The notes under the pieces were generated by a model. It saw nothing but the letters and a program-made list of their open reading frames with translations. It did not search any database and was not told the DNA's origin. The position numbers and the translations under genes were made by a program. This document shows, piece by piece, positions 1 to 5,076 of a stretch of 5,156 nt of DNA. This DNA is from Pseudomonadota bacterium (GTDB lineage Bacteria; Pseudomonadota; Alphaproteobacteria; Micropepsales; Micropepsaceae), in contig JAEZBK010000104.1 of NCBI GenBank assembly GCA_023427355.1, positions 1 to 5,156 on the forward strand. Direction: 5' to 3'. Within the stretch, counting starts at the first letter, position 1. Each line of letters opens with the position of its first letter.

Positions 1-202
1 CCTTCTCGTTGACCTCGTCGAAATAGGCCGCGATCACCCTACCGGTGATGCTGAGCGGCGAAGCCGGCCCGCTATAAGGCATGGTGTTGCCGATCTTGAT
101 CTCGGTGTCGCTGACGCCGGGACCGTAGGATTTCTGCGCGGAGACAGGGGTCGACAGGCAGGCGGCAACCAGAGCTGCGGCCAGGACCAAAGCGGCTTTC
201 AT
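1..202 (-). CDS. ABC transporter periplasmic substrate-binding protein, LivK type (N-terminal part only)
   Basis: Only the first 67 codons are present; the gene runs off the left edge. The protein opens with a signal peptide: Lys-2, a hydrophobic Ala/Leu/Val core at residues 3-14, and a likely cleavage site after Val-Ser-Ala at about residue 22, before QKSYGPGVSD. The mature start then reads SDTEIKIGNTMPYSGPAS and continues to AAYFDEVNEK. This pattern (I-x-IG-x-x-x-P-x-SG, then a helix ending in a VNE motif) is the start of the Peripla_BP_6 / LivK family, which captures branched-chain amino acids or related small carboxylates, amides or aromatics for an ABC importer. The ligand cannot be told from this end. 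The start is ATG at 202 with GGGAG 7-8 bases upstream. A loose promoter, TTCACG-16-GATAAT (244 to 217), lies just upstream but would leave a very short leader. Family assignment is firm; specificity is unknown. Confidence 0.9.
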   Translation of the reverse strand, partial: MKAALVLAAALVAACLSTPVSAQKSYGPGVSDTEIKIGNTMPYSGPASPLSITGRVIAAYFDEVNEK

Positions 203-279
203 GGTTTCTCCCGATGATTATCGCCGCGCGGCGTCATGCGTGAACGCGCGGCGCGCTGCTTTCTTGTCAGCGCGTCAGC

Positions 280-372
280 TCAGCGGAGTTCCGCGAAGTG
301 GTCTTGCGTCGAGTTGCTGATGGCCTCGCTGCCGGCAGGACGTTTCCTCGCCGGCTTGTTGTGCCCGGCCAT
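280..372 (-). CDS. Possible small protein of 30 residues downstream of folE
   Basis: This is a short open frame, ATG at 372 to TGA at 280-282, encoding a hydrophilic 30-residue peptide that starts MAGHNKPARKRP and ends DHFAELR. The main argument for translation is the ribosome binding site: AAGGAGG at 386-380, exactly 7 bases before the ATG, the best Shine-Dalgarno match in the window. It begins 28 bases after the folE stop on the same strand, so it could be the last gene of a folE transcript. The N-terminal third is basic (Lys/Arg), the rest polar and mildly acidic. There is no signal peptide, membrane segment or cysteine. I do not recognise the sequence. It could be a real small protein, or the remnant of a longer gene whose start and ribosome site survive while the rest has decayed. 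The ribosome site is seen; translation is inferred. Confidence 0.4.
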   Translation of the reverse strand: MAGHNKPARKRPAGSEAISNSTQDHFAELR

Positions 373-386
373 GGCGAGGCCTCCTT

Positions 387-400
387 CCCGCGCGCGCGGG
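387..400. repeat. 14-base GC palindrome between folE stop and the small ORF
   Basis: CCCGCGCGCGCGGG is a perfect self-complementary sequence touching the folE stop codon (401-403) on one side and the AAGGAGG ribosome site of the small frame on the other. As RNA it could fold into a 5-base-pair stem with a GCGC loop. There is no U-tract after it on the minus strand, so it is not a standard intrinsic terminator. It might protect the folE 3' end or influence access to the adjacent ribosome site, or simply be a product of high GC content. Confidence 0.4.
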
Positions 401-976
401 TCAATCGTTCGAATTGGCGAGGCCCAGCAGCTCCTGGCGCGTCAGGGCATTGTCGCGGAACACGCCCAGCATGCGGCTGGTGACCAGATCGGTCCCGGGC
501 TTGTGCGCACCGCGCGTGGTCATGCAATGATGCGTCGCCTTGATGATGACGCCGACGCCTTCGGGCTTGAGCACGTCGTGGATGGTGTTGGCGATCTGCG
601 CGGTCATCTTCTCCTGGATCTGGAGCCGTTTGGCGTAGACGTCGACCACGCGCGCGAGCTTGGAGATGCCGACGACGCGACCCTGCGGAATATAGGCGAC
701 CCAGCCGCGGCCGACGATCGGCGCCATGTGGTGCTCGCAATGGCTCTCGAAGCGAACGCCGCGCAGCACGATCATCTCGTCATAGCCTTCGATCTCCTCG
801 AAGGTGCGGGTCAGGTATTCTTCCGGGTCCTGGCCATAGCCGCTGAACCAGTCCTCGAAGGCGCGGGCCACGCACTTGGGCGTGTCGAGCAGCCCCTCGC
901 GCGACGGATCATCGCCGGCCCAGCGGAGCAGGGTGTGAACGGCCTTTTCGGCCTCGTCGCGGGTCGGCTTTGTCAT
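401..976 (-). CDS. folE: GTP cyclohydrolase I (FolE, type IA)
   Basis: This enzyme converts GTP to 7,8-dihydroneopterin triphosphate plus formate, the first step of tetrahydrofolate (and pterin/queuosine precursor) synthesis in the cytoplasm. The 191-residue protein is slightly shorter than E. coli FolE (222) at the N-terminus, with a constant offset of 30 between equivalent residues. Zinc ligands are Cys-80 and His-83 in SHCEHH and Cys-151 in [10 protein letters not shown], matching E. coli Cys-110, His-113 and Cys-181. The catalytic histidines (E. coli His-112 and His-179) are His-82 and His-149. Other family blocks are present: GISKLAR (103-109), QEKMTAQIA (121-129) and the C-terminal TRQELL. 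All key residues are intact, so activity is expected. The start is ATG at 976, preceded by GGTGAT at a usable distance, inside a duplicated 11-base element. The apaG stop lies 85 bases upstream on the same strand. Confidence 0.97.
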   Translation of the reverse strand: MTKPTRDEAEKAVHTLLRWAGDDPSREGLLDTPKCVARAFEDWFSGYGQDPEEYLTRTFEEIEGYDEMIVLRGVRFESHCEHHMAPIVGRGWVAYIPQGRVVGISKLARVVDVYAKRLQIQEKMTAQIANTIHDVLKPEGVGVIIKATHHCMTTRGAHKPGTDLVTSRMLGVFRDNALTRQELLGLANSND

Positions 977-1000
977 GGGATCACCGGGGATGGGATTACC
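975..1000 (-). repeat. Tandem 11-base repeat covering the folE ribosome site and start
   Basis: Plus-strand ATGGGATCACC (975-985) recurs as ATGGGATTACC (990-1000), 10 of 11 matching, with a 15-base period. On the minus strand the pair reads GGTAATCCCAT then GGTGATCCCAT, and the second copy holds the GGTGAT ribosome site and the folE ATG. In the first copy the equivalent position reads ATC, not a usual start codon. It may be a small local duplication or a regulatory direct repeat. Confidence 0.45.
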
Positions 1001-1017
1001 ACGCCGGGACAGGCGTG
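1000..1017 (-). other. Hairpin in the folE leader
   Basis: CACGCC (1000-1005) and GGCGTG (1012-1017) are perfectly complementary around a 6-base loop. The structure sits between the apaG stop and the folE start, about 24 bases before the folE ATG. No run of U follows on the minus strand, so it does not look like an intrinsic terminator; a leader hairpin or mRNA processing element is possible. Seen as sequence only. Confidence 0.3.
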
Positions 1018-1062
1018 TGGAACCCTTACGCGAAAAGCCGGGATGCGGATCAGGCGGCGATC

Positions 1063-1497
1063 CTAGTGAATCTGCCGCCGCTCATAGGGGCTTTCCAGCA
1101 GGAAGGCCGGGATTTCGGCCTCGAAGGCCTCGCCGGAGGCGCTCATCATCTGGTAGCGGCCCTGCATGTAGCCCGACGCCGTCTCCAGCGGGCAGCCCGA
1201 TGTGTACTGGAAGCTTTCACCCGGCGCGATCACCGGCTGGGCGCCCACCACGCCGGGGCCGCGCACTTCCTGGATGCGGCCCTGGCCATCGGTGATGTTC
1301 CAGTAGCGCGACATCAGTTGCACGGGCTCGTCGCTGTTGTTCTCGATCGTCACCGTGTACGACCAGACATAGCGGTCGTCTTCGGGATCGGACTGGTCGT
1401 CGAGATAGGCAGGCTTCACCGCCACCTTGATGGAGCGGGTCTCGCTCTCATAGTGGAACTCCGGTTTCGCCTTGCGGGATTCGCCGCGGGTCTGCAT
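1063..1497 (-). CDS. apaG: ApaG family protein (Co2+/Mg2+ efflux-associated, FN3-like fold)
   Basis: The 144-residue protein matches the ApaG domain. The first β-strands are [15 protein letters not shown] (22-36) and [13 protein letters not shown] (43-55). They are followed by [12 protein letters not shown] (59-70) and the signature [19 protein letters not shown] (78-96), then [19 protein letters not shown] (99-117). E. coli ApaG is about 125 residues; the extra length here is a basic, polar N-terminus. The family is named from the enterobacterial apaG gene next to apaH and is annotated as affecting cobalt/magnesium resistance; its biochemical role is not settled, and the fold also occurs as a partner domain in some F-box proteins. 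I chose ATG 1497 because the open frame further upstream (to 1608) encodes an arginine-rich stretch unlike the family. AAAGGGC lies about 15 bases before this ATG, so the ribosome site is weak. The gap to the preceding OsmC gene is 119 bases. Confidence 0.93.
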   Translation of the reverse strand: MQTRGESRKAKPEFHYESETRSIKVAVKPAYLDDQSDPEDDRYVWSYTVTIENNSDEPVQLMSRYWNITDGQGRIQEVRGPGVVGAQPVIAPGESFQYTSGCPLETASGYMQGRYQMMSASGEAFEAEIPAFLLESPYERRQIH

Positions 1498-1594
1498 GGC
1501 GTCATTATCGGGCAGCCCTTTGGCCCCGCGCAAGCGGCGTAACGGCGCAGTTTTCCGACATTTCAGGGTATCCCTAATGCCGCAATGGGGAAGC

Positions 1595-1607
1595 TGCCGC
1601 AGCGGCA
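1595..1607 (-). terminator. Short GC hairpin after the OsmC gene (weak terminator candidate)
   Basis: TGCCG (1595-1599) and CGGCA (1603-1607) pair perfectly around a 3-base loop, starting 10 bases after the OsmC stop codon. On the minus strand the stem is followed by a C-rich stretch, not a U-tract, so efficient intrinsic termination is unlikely. It may mark the 3' end of a metZ-osmC message or do nothing. Confidence 0.25.
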
Positions 1608-1616
1608 ATCGCCGGA

Positions 1617-2051
1617 TTATCGCGGTTCAACCGCCACTTGTGTCTTCACCGAATTGGCGATGAAGCAGGCCTGGTGGGCCAGATGATGGATTTGCAACAA
1701 GGTGGCGCTGTCAGCATCGGCGCGCACCTTGGGCCGCAGCGTCACCCGGGTCATCCAGATTTTGCCGTCCTGTTTCTCCAGCACGCCCACGGCTTCATCG
1801 TCATAGGCCTCCACGGTGATGCGCTTTTTTGCGCAGATCGCCAGGAAACTGAGCATGTGGCAGCTCGACAGCGCCGCCACCAGCAGGTCTTCGGGGTCGC
1901 CATGGCGCGGGTCGCCCAGATAGGCGGGCGAGGCCGACACCATCACCGGCGGGCCGTCCTTGAAGGTGACCTGGTGGTTGCAGGTGTATGTCTCATAGGT
2001 GAAGGGCACATCGCCCTTGAACCATTTCAGCGTGATGCGGTGGTCGCTCAT
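1617..2051 (-). CDS. OsmC family protein (peroxiredoxin-like thiol peroxidase family)
   Basis: This is a 144-residue protein of the OsmC/Ohr fold. The family marker is the helix [25 protein letters not shown] (residues 52-76), holding the first redox cysteine, Cys-64, with Glu-54 in the conserved PED. The second conserved cysteine, Cys-129, sits in [14 protein letters not shown] (123-136). OsmC and Ohr proteins use this cysteine pair to reduce hydroperoxides, especially organic ones, usually with dihydrolipoyl thiols. Both cysteines are present, so peroxidase activity is plausible, but many OsmC paralogs have no tested substrate, so I do not assign osmC or ohr. No signal peptide; cytoplasmic. 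The ATG lies only 7 bases after the metZ stop, with no good ribosome site of its own (GAAGGT lies inside the metZ end, too far away), so translation coupled to metZ is likely. That pairing suggests a sulfur or thiol-related role; this is inference. Confidence 0.92.
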   Translation of the reverse strand: MSDHRITLKWFKGDVPFTYETYTCNHQVTFKDGPPVMVSASPAYLGDPRHGDPEDLLVAALSSCHMLSFLAICAKKRITVEAYDDEAVGVLEKQDGKIWMTRVTLRPKVRADADSATLLQIHHLAHQACFIANSVKTQVAVEPR

Positions 2052-2058
2052 CGCGATC

Positions 2059-3252
2059 TCAGGCGACCTTCAGCGCCTGCTCAAGGTCTTCGCAGAGATC
2101 GTCCGCATCCTCCAGCCCCACCGACAGGCGCAGAAGCCCGCTGGTGACGCCCTGCGCCGCGCGCGCTTCGGCCGTCAGCTTCTGGTGCGTGGTGGTTTCG
2201 GGATGGGTAATCAGGCTCTTGGCGTCGCCGAAATTGTTCGACACGTCGATCAGACCCAGCGCATTGGCCAGGCGGAAGGCTGCGGGCTTGCCGCCTTCGA
2301 TCTCGAACGTCACCACACCGCCGCCGCCGGTCATCTGCACCCGCGCCAGATTGTGCTGCGGATGATCCGGCCGGAAGGGATACAGAACCTTGGTCACCTT
2401 CTTCTGCGTCGCCAGGAAGTCGGCCACCTTGGCGGCATTCTCGCAATGCTGGCGCATGCGCAGGTCCAGCGTCTCCAGGCTCTTCAGGTGAACCCAGGCG
2501 TTGAAAGGACTCATGGTCGGCCCGGTGTTGCGCAGGAACTGGTTCAGGTTCTCATCCAGGAAATCCTGGCGGCACAGGATCATCCCGCCCAGCGCGCGGC
2601 CCTGGCCGTCCGTCCATTTCGTGGTCGAATGCACCACGATGTGCGCGCCGAAATCCATCGGCCGCTGGATGGCGGGGCTGGCCATGGCGCCATCCACCAC
2701 CAGCCGCGCGCCTGCGCTGTCGGCCAGGCTTGCGATGGCGCGCAGGTCGAACACCGTCAGGGTGGGGTTGGACGGCGTCTCCAGGAACAGCATGCGCGTA
2801 TTGGGGCGCATCGCGGCCTGCCAGTTTTCGATCGCGTTGCCATCGATGAAGCTCGTCTCCACGCCGAAGCGCGACATGACGTTTTCCAGCACATAGCGGC
2901 AGGAGCCGAACAGGGCGTTGGACGACACGACATGGTCGCCCGCCTTCAGCCCCGCCATGAACACAGCGCTGACCGCCGACATGCCGCTGGTGGTGGCGCG
3001 CGCGACCGGTGCGCCCTCCAGCGTGGCCATGCGCTGCTCCAGCATCGTCACGGTGGGGTTGCTGATGCGGCTATACTGATAGCCGGGGCTTTCACCCTTG
3101 AAACGGGCTTCGCCTTCCTCGGCATTCTCATAGGCATAGCCGGCCGTCAGGAACAGCGCCTCGCTGGTTTCCTGGAAGGGCGAGCGGATCTGCCCGCCGC
3201 GCACCGCCAGGGTGCGGGGTTTCCAGTTGCCGGGTTTCTTGTTGGTGGCCAT
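2059..3252 (-). CDS. metZ: O-succinylhomoserine sulfhydrylase (MetZ), PLP enzyme
   Basis: This 397-residue member of the Cys/Met-metabolism PLP family would join O-succinylhomoserine with sulfide to give homocysteine, the direct sulfhydrylation route to methionine. Visible landmarks: YQYSR (58-62) and SGM (89-91), PLP phosphate contacts; ALFGSCRYV (113-121); LETPSNPTL (157-165); VVDG with Asp-187 facing the PLP ring nitrogen; STTK with the Schiff-base Lys-212; DGQGRALGG (215-223), the MetZ-type sequence after the lysine; GPTMSPFNAW (244-253); SNNFGDAKSLITHP (338-351); and LLRLSVGLED with carboxylate-binding Arg-375. Length is typical. Oddities: the usual Asp-Asn-x-Phe-Ala-Thr-Pro stretch is DGAMASP (187-193), the usual GAD before the lysine is GAH, and Trp follows the lysine. 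I chose ATG 3252 (AGG 7 bases upstream) over an in-frame ATG at 3306, whose extra 18 residues are unlike the family. MetZ is favoured over MetB or MetY. Confidence 0.93.
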   Translation of the reverse strand: MATNKKPGNWKPRTLAVRGGQIRSPFQETSEALFLTAGYAYENAEEGEARFKGESPGYQYSRISNPTVTMLEQRMATLEGAPVARATTSGMSAVSAVFMAGLKAGDHVVSSNALFGSCRYVLENVMSRFGVETSFIDGNAIENWQAAMRPNTRMLFLETPSNPTLTVFDLRAIASLADSAGARLVVDGAMASPAIQRPMDFGAHIVVHSTTKWTDGQGRALGGMILCRQDFLDENLNQFLRNTGPTMSPFNAWVHLKSLETLDLRMRQHCENAAKVADFLATQKKVTKVLYPFRPDHPQHNLARVQMTGGGGVVTFEIEGGKPAAFRLANALGLIDVSNNFGDAKSLITHPETTTHQKLTAEARAAQGVTSGLLRLSVGLEDADDLCEDLEQALKVA

Positions 3253-3270
3253 GGCGTTGCCTGCAAAAGA

Positions 3271-3310
3271 CGCGGCTTTTGTGACGCTTGCCGCAGATAG
3301 GGTCAAGCGC
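3271..3310 (-). promoter_or_regulatory. Structured leader or promoter element upstream of metZ
   Basis: On the minus strand CGCTTG (3309-3304) pairs perfectly with CAAGCG (3290-3285) around a 13-base loop. The loop's last four bases GCGG (3294-3291) can pair with CCGC (3275-3272) downstream, linked by TCACAAAAG. That is an H-type pseudoknot, the overall layout of SAM-II and SAM-V riboswitches, which control methionine genes in alphaproteobacteria. However, I do not see the conserved SAM-II bases (GAUUU in the loop, GCUAAA at the 3' side). A competing reading is that TTGACC (3306-3301) is a -35 box, in which case the hairpin would not be transcribed; the matching -10 is poor. The element ends about 19 bases before the metZ ATG. 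Confidence 0.25.
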
Positions 3311-3345
3311 CTAGCCTTCCTGCTGGCTATGCGGGAATCGCGGTT

Positions 3346-3876
3346 TTGCGTCGTTTACTTTTGCTCAGGCATGCCAAGGCCGAACCAGGCGGTCCCGACC
3401 AGGACGACCATGACCGCGCCTTGACCGAACGCGGGCTGGCCGACGCCGCCGCCATGGCACGCTATCTCAAGGCGAAAGCCTATCTGCCCGATCGCATCCT
3501 CTGCTCCACCAGCACCCGCACCCGCCAGACGGCGGCGCCGGTGCTGCGGCAGGTGCCTGCGCCCATCGTCTATGTCGAGACGCTCTACCACGCGCCGCCC
3601 GGCCGCATCCTGGCCCTGGCGCAGGACGCGGACGACGCGCACCATGTGCTGCTGGTGATCGGACACAATCCGGGGCTGGAACAGATCGCCGCCATGCTGG
3701 CGCGCGACCCGGTCAAGCCCCGGGAGCAGAGCCGCCATGACGTAATGGAAGAGAAATTTCCCACCGCCGCCCTGGCGGTGCTGGATTTCGACATCGCGCA
3801 CTGGAAACAGGTGTCGCCCTGCGGCGGACGGCTGGTGGATTTCGTGCGCCCGCGCGATCTGGATCAGGGCCGGTAA
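3346..3876 (+). CDS. SixA-like phosphohistidine phosphatase (histidine phosphatase superfamily)
   Basis: This 176-residue protein is the only plus-strand gene here. It begins LLLLRHAKAE, with the phosphoacceptor His-9 in the RHA motif near the N-terminus. TERG follows at 27-30, then CSTSTRTRQTA (53-63) with the conserved Arg-58, and IGHNPGLEQIA (105-115) with the second catalytic His-107. FPTAALAVLDFD (138-149) is typical of the SixA group of small bacterial members. E. coli SixA removes phosphate from histidine on phosphotransfer domains such as that of ArcB and on PTS proteins; the substrate here is unknown. Translation must start at the TTG at 3346: it gives the normal family N-terminus, and the nearest upstream ATG (3329) is out of frame. 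The ribosome site is weak (GCGGGAA region), suggesting low expression. The gene diverges from metZ and overlaps the 3' end of the convergent secreted-protein gene by 13 bases. Confidence 0.92.
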   Translation: MRRLLLLRHAKAEPGGPDQDDHDRALTERGLADAAAMARYLKAKAYLPDRILCSTSTRTRQTAAPVLRQVPAPIVYVETLYHAPPGRILALAQDADDAHHVLLVIGHNPGLEQIAAMLARDPVKPREQSRHDVMEEKFPTAALAVLDFDIAHWKQVSPCGGRLVDFVRPRDLDQGR

Positions 3877-4298
3877 TCAATCGTGCAGATATGGCCTCCG
3901 GCATCGGACTCCAGCTTGTCGGAGAGGTGCACGGTATAGCGGCCCGGCCGCGTGAAGATGCGCACCGGCATTCCCTTGGGCGGGCCGTAACCGACGGTCC
4001 CCTCATTCAGCGTCACGCGCCGCGCCGCGCCGAAGGCTTTGGGCGTCATGAAATGCTGTTTCTCAGGCCCGCCGGTGACGATGAAATACCAGTCCCGCGT
4101 GCCGTTCCGCTGGATGGCCATCTCCAGCCCATGGCGCGGCCCCATCACCAGCGCAACCGAGCCGCCCTTCTTCAGCACGTGCGGGGAACAGGCCAGCACT
4201 TTGGGATCATTCTCCCAGGATATTTCCTCCTGGGCCAGGGCGGGCGCGGCGATGACGAGGCCGGCGAAAAGTGCCAGCAGGCGAGACAATTTCGACAT
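3864..4298 (-). CDS. Secreted/periplasmic protein of unknown function
   Basis: The 144-residue protein has a clear Sec signal peptide: MSKLSR, hydrophobic core at residues 7-18, then APALA and a predicted cut before Gln-23. The mature part, about 122 residues, has two cysteines, Cys-37 and Cys-138 near the two ends, which could form one disulfide in the periplasm. It alternates short hydrophobic strands (VALVM 48-52, WYFIVTGG 70-77, VRIFT 112-116, YTVHLSD 121-127) with glycine/proline turns, suggesting a compact β-sandwich; no membrane segment follows the signal. I do not recognise a named family. The start is ATG at 4298 with only a weak GGATAG upstream. It lies 50 bases after the GNAT gene on the same strand, so the two may share a transcript. 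Its stop overlaps the sixA-like gene end by 13 bases, leaving no room for a dedicated terminator. The gene is convincing from its signal peptide and codon pattern. Confidence 0.85.
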   Translation of the reverse strand: MSKLSRLLALFAGLVIAAPALAQEEISWENDPKVLACSPHVLKKGGSVALVMGPRHGLEMAIQRNGTRDWYFIVTGGPEKQHFMTPKAFGAARRVTLNEGTVGYGPPKGMPVRIFTRPGRYTVHLSDKLESDAGGHICTIDYRP

Positions 4299-4312
4299 GC
4301 TATCCGCGATCA

Positions 4313-4328
4313 GGCGGTGAACGCCGCC
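4313..4328 (-). other. Hairpin between the GNAT gene and the secreted-protein gene
   Basis: GGCGG (4313-4317) pairs with CCGCC (4324-4328) around a 6-base loop in the 50-base gap between the two genes. No U-tract follows on the minus strand, so readthrough is expected; it could dampen expression of the downstream gene or be incidental. Confidence 0.25.
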
Positions 4329-4348
4329 GGGAAAATTCCATCAGGAAA

Positions 4349-4888
4349 TCAGGATTTCAAAACCTTGTCGCCCACCAGCAGGCGCTGCCAGCCGAACGCC
4401 ACTTCCGGCGTTTCCGCACCCATCAGATGCGTCAACCGCGCGCCCACGCGCTTGCCGCCCATCGCTTCATAGAAATAGCAGGCATGGTTGCGGGCGTGGG
4501 ACCAGATCACGCAGGAGCGGTATTTCTTCTCGGTCAGCGCCGCAAACGACGCCGCCAGCAGCAGCTTGCCCGCGCCCATGCCGGTGAAGACCGGGTCCAC
4601 ATAGAGCGTATAGATCTCGCCATCCAGGCCTAGGCCCTTGTCGCGCGCCGGCCCAAGGCTGGCCAAACCGATGGGACCGATCTTCGCATCCTCTGCGATC
4701 AGCACGGCGCCGGGGCCGCGCATCGTCTGTTGCCAGCGTGCGGCCTGGCCCTTGTGCGACATGGCGGAGAGCAGGGCGTGTGGAAGGATGCCGGCATAGG
4801 CATCGTGCCAGGACTCGATATAGATGCGCGCAAGGTCTGCGGCGTCTGCGGGCCGCGCCTGCCTTACGCTCAGCGCGAGTTCGTCCAT
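4349..4888 (-). CDS. GNAT family N-acetyltransferase
   Basis: This 179-residue single-domain protein has the GNAT layout. An N-terminal strand VRQARPADAADLARIYIESW (8-27) carries the usual R-x-A-x-x-x-D start. AVLIAED (61-67) and IGLASLGPA (73-81) form central strands. The acetyl-CoA site is IYTLYVDPVFTGMGAGKLLL (92-111), and the C-terminal block ARNHACYFYEAMGGKRVG (132-149) has the conserved Asn-134 and Tyr-140. Such enzymes move an acetyl group from acetyl-CoA to an amine on an antibiotic, metabolite or protein; the substrate is not predictable here. The pyrophosphate loop usually begins with Gln or Arg (Q/R-x-x-G-x-G/A) but has Phe-Thr-Gly-Met-Gly here, a deviation. ATG 4888 lacks a visible ribosome site. 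A GATAAT sequence at 4903-4898 is close enough that, if it is the -10 box, the mRNA would be nearly leaderless. The upstream gap is AT-rich. Confidence 0.9.
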   Translation of the reverse strand: MDELALSVRQARPADAADLARIYIESWHDAYAGILPHALLSAMSHKGQAARWQQTMRGPGAVLIAEDAKIGPIGLASLGPARDKGLGLDGEIYTLYVDPVFTGMGAGKLLLAASFAALTEKKYRSCVIWSHARNHACYFYEAMGGKRVGARLTHLMGAETPEVAFGWQRLLVGDKVLKS

Positions 4889-4930
4889 GGACGAAGCATT
4901 ATCCAGGCAGGTGAGTCACGCAAGCCGATT

Positions 4931-4973
4931 TCGCAAATATATTTCGGCGTCATGCGGCCAAAAAATATTTCCG
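4931..4973 (-). promoter_or_regulatory. AT-rich candidate promoter/operator upstream of the GNAT gene
   Basis: In an otherwise GC-rich window this patch holds two AT palindromes, AAATATATTT (4935-4944) and AAATATTT (4963-4970), 27 bases centre to centre. They are embedded in similar contexts (CAAATATATTTCGGCG and CAAAAAATATTTCCGCC on the plus strand). On the minus strand TATATT (4941-4936) could be a -10 box, with a poor -35 (TTTTTT, 4965-4960) 18 bases away, giving a leader of roughly 40 bases for the GNAT gene. Alternatively the paired palindromes are binding sites for a regulator. The repeats are seen; function is inference. Confidence 0.3.
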
Positions 4974-5076
4974 CCCGTTGCAGGTTCAGGCGGCGTTCAT
5001 CGCGCTTTGGAATCCGCAGGCCGTGCGCAGGCTGGACTGCCCTGGTTGCGCGCGTCGCCAGCGAAAGCCCGAGGGG

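Noticed and set aside
222..233. CGCCGCGCGGCG palindrome upstream of the LivK-type gene as an operator
   Set aside because: GC-only palindromes are expected often in DNA of this composition, and there is no second copy or conserved spacing to support a binding site.
236..1066. 276-codon plus-strand frame across folE
   Set aside because: Antisense to a firmly identified folE; composition is typical of a shadow frame, and it has no recognisable domain.
970..1542. 190-codon plus-strand frame across apaG
   Set aside because: Antisense to apaG, with His/Ala/Leu-rich shadow composition and no domain.
1498..1608. N-terminal extension of ApaG by 37 residues
   Set aside because: The extra residues are arginine- and leucine-rich and unlike the family; the protein is already longer than typical ApaG when started at 1497.
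1999..3300. 433-codon open frame on the plus strand opposite metZ and the start of the OsmC gene
   Set aside because: It mirrors the codon pattern of metZ on the other strand, is rich in His, Arg, Gln and Ala, matches no family I know, and metZ is certain. A high-GC antisense artefact.
3253..3306. N-terminal extension of MetZ by 18 residues (ATG at 3306)
   Set aside because: It would overlap the leader element, adds no family sequence, and ATG 3252 has a correctly spaced AGG. Not excluded, but less likely.
4345..4358. GAAATC-AG-GATTTC inverted repeat at the end of the GNAT gene as a terminator
   Set aside because: The loop is only 2 bases, the stem is AT-rich and overlaps the stop codon, and no U-tract follows on the minus strand.
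4870..4899. Nine-codon upstream frame overlapping the GNAT start as a regulatory leader peptide
   Set aside because: It has no ribosome site and no codon run suggesting attenuation; the overlap can arise by chance.
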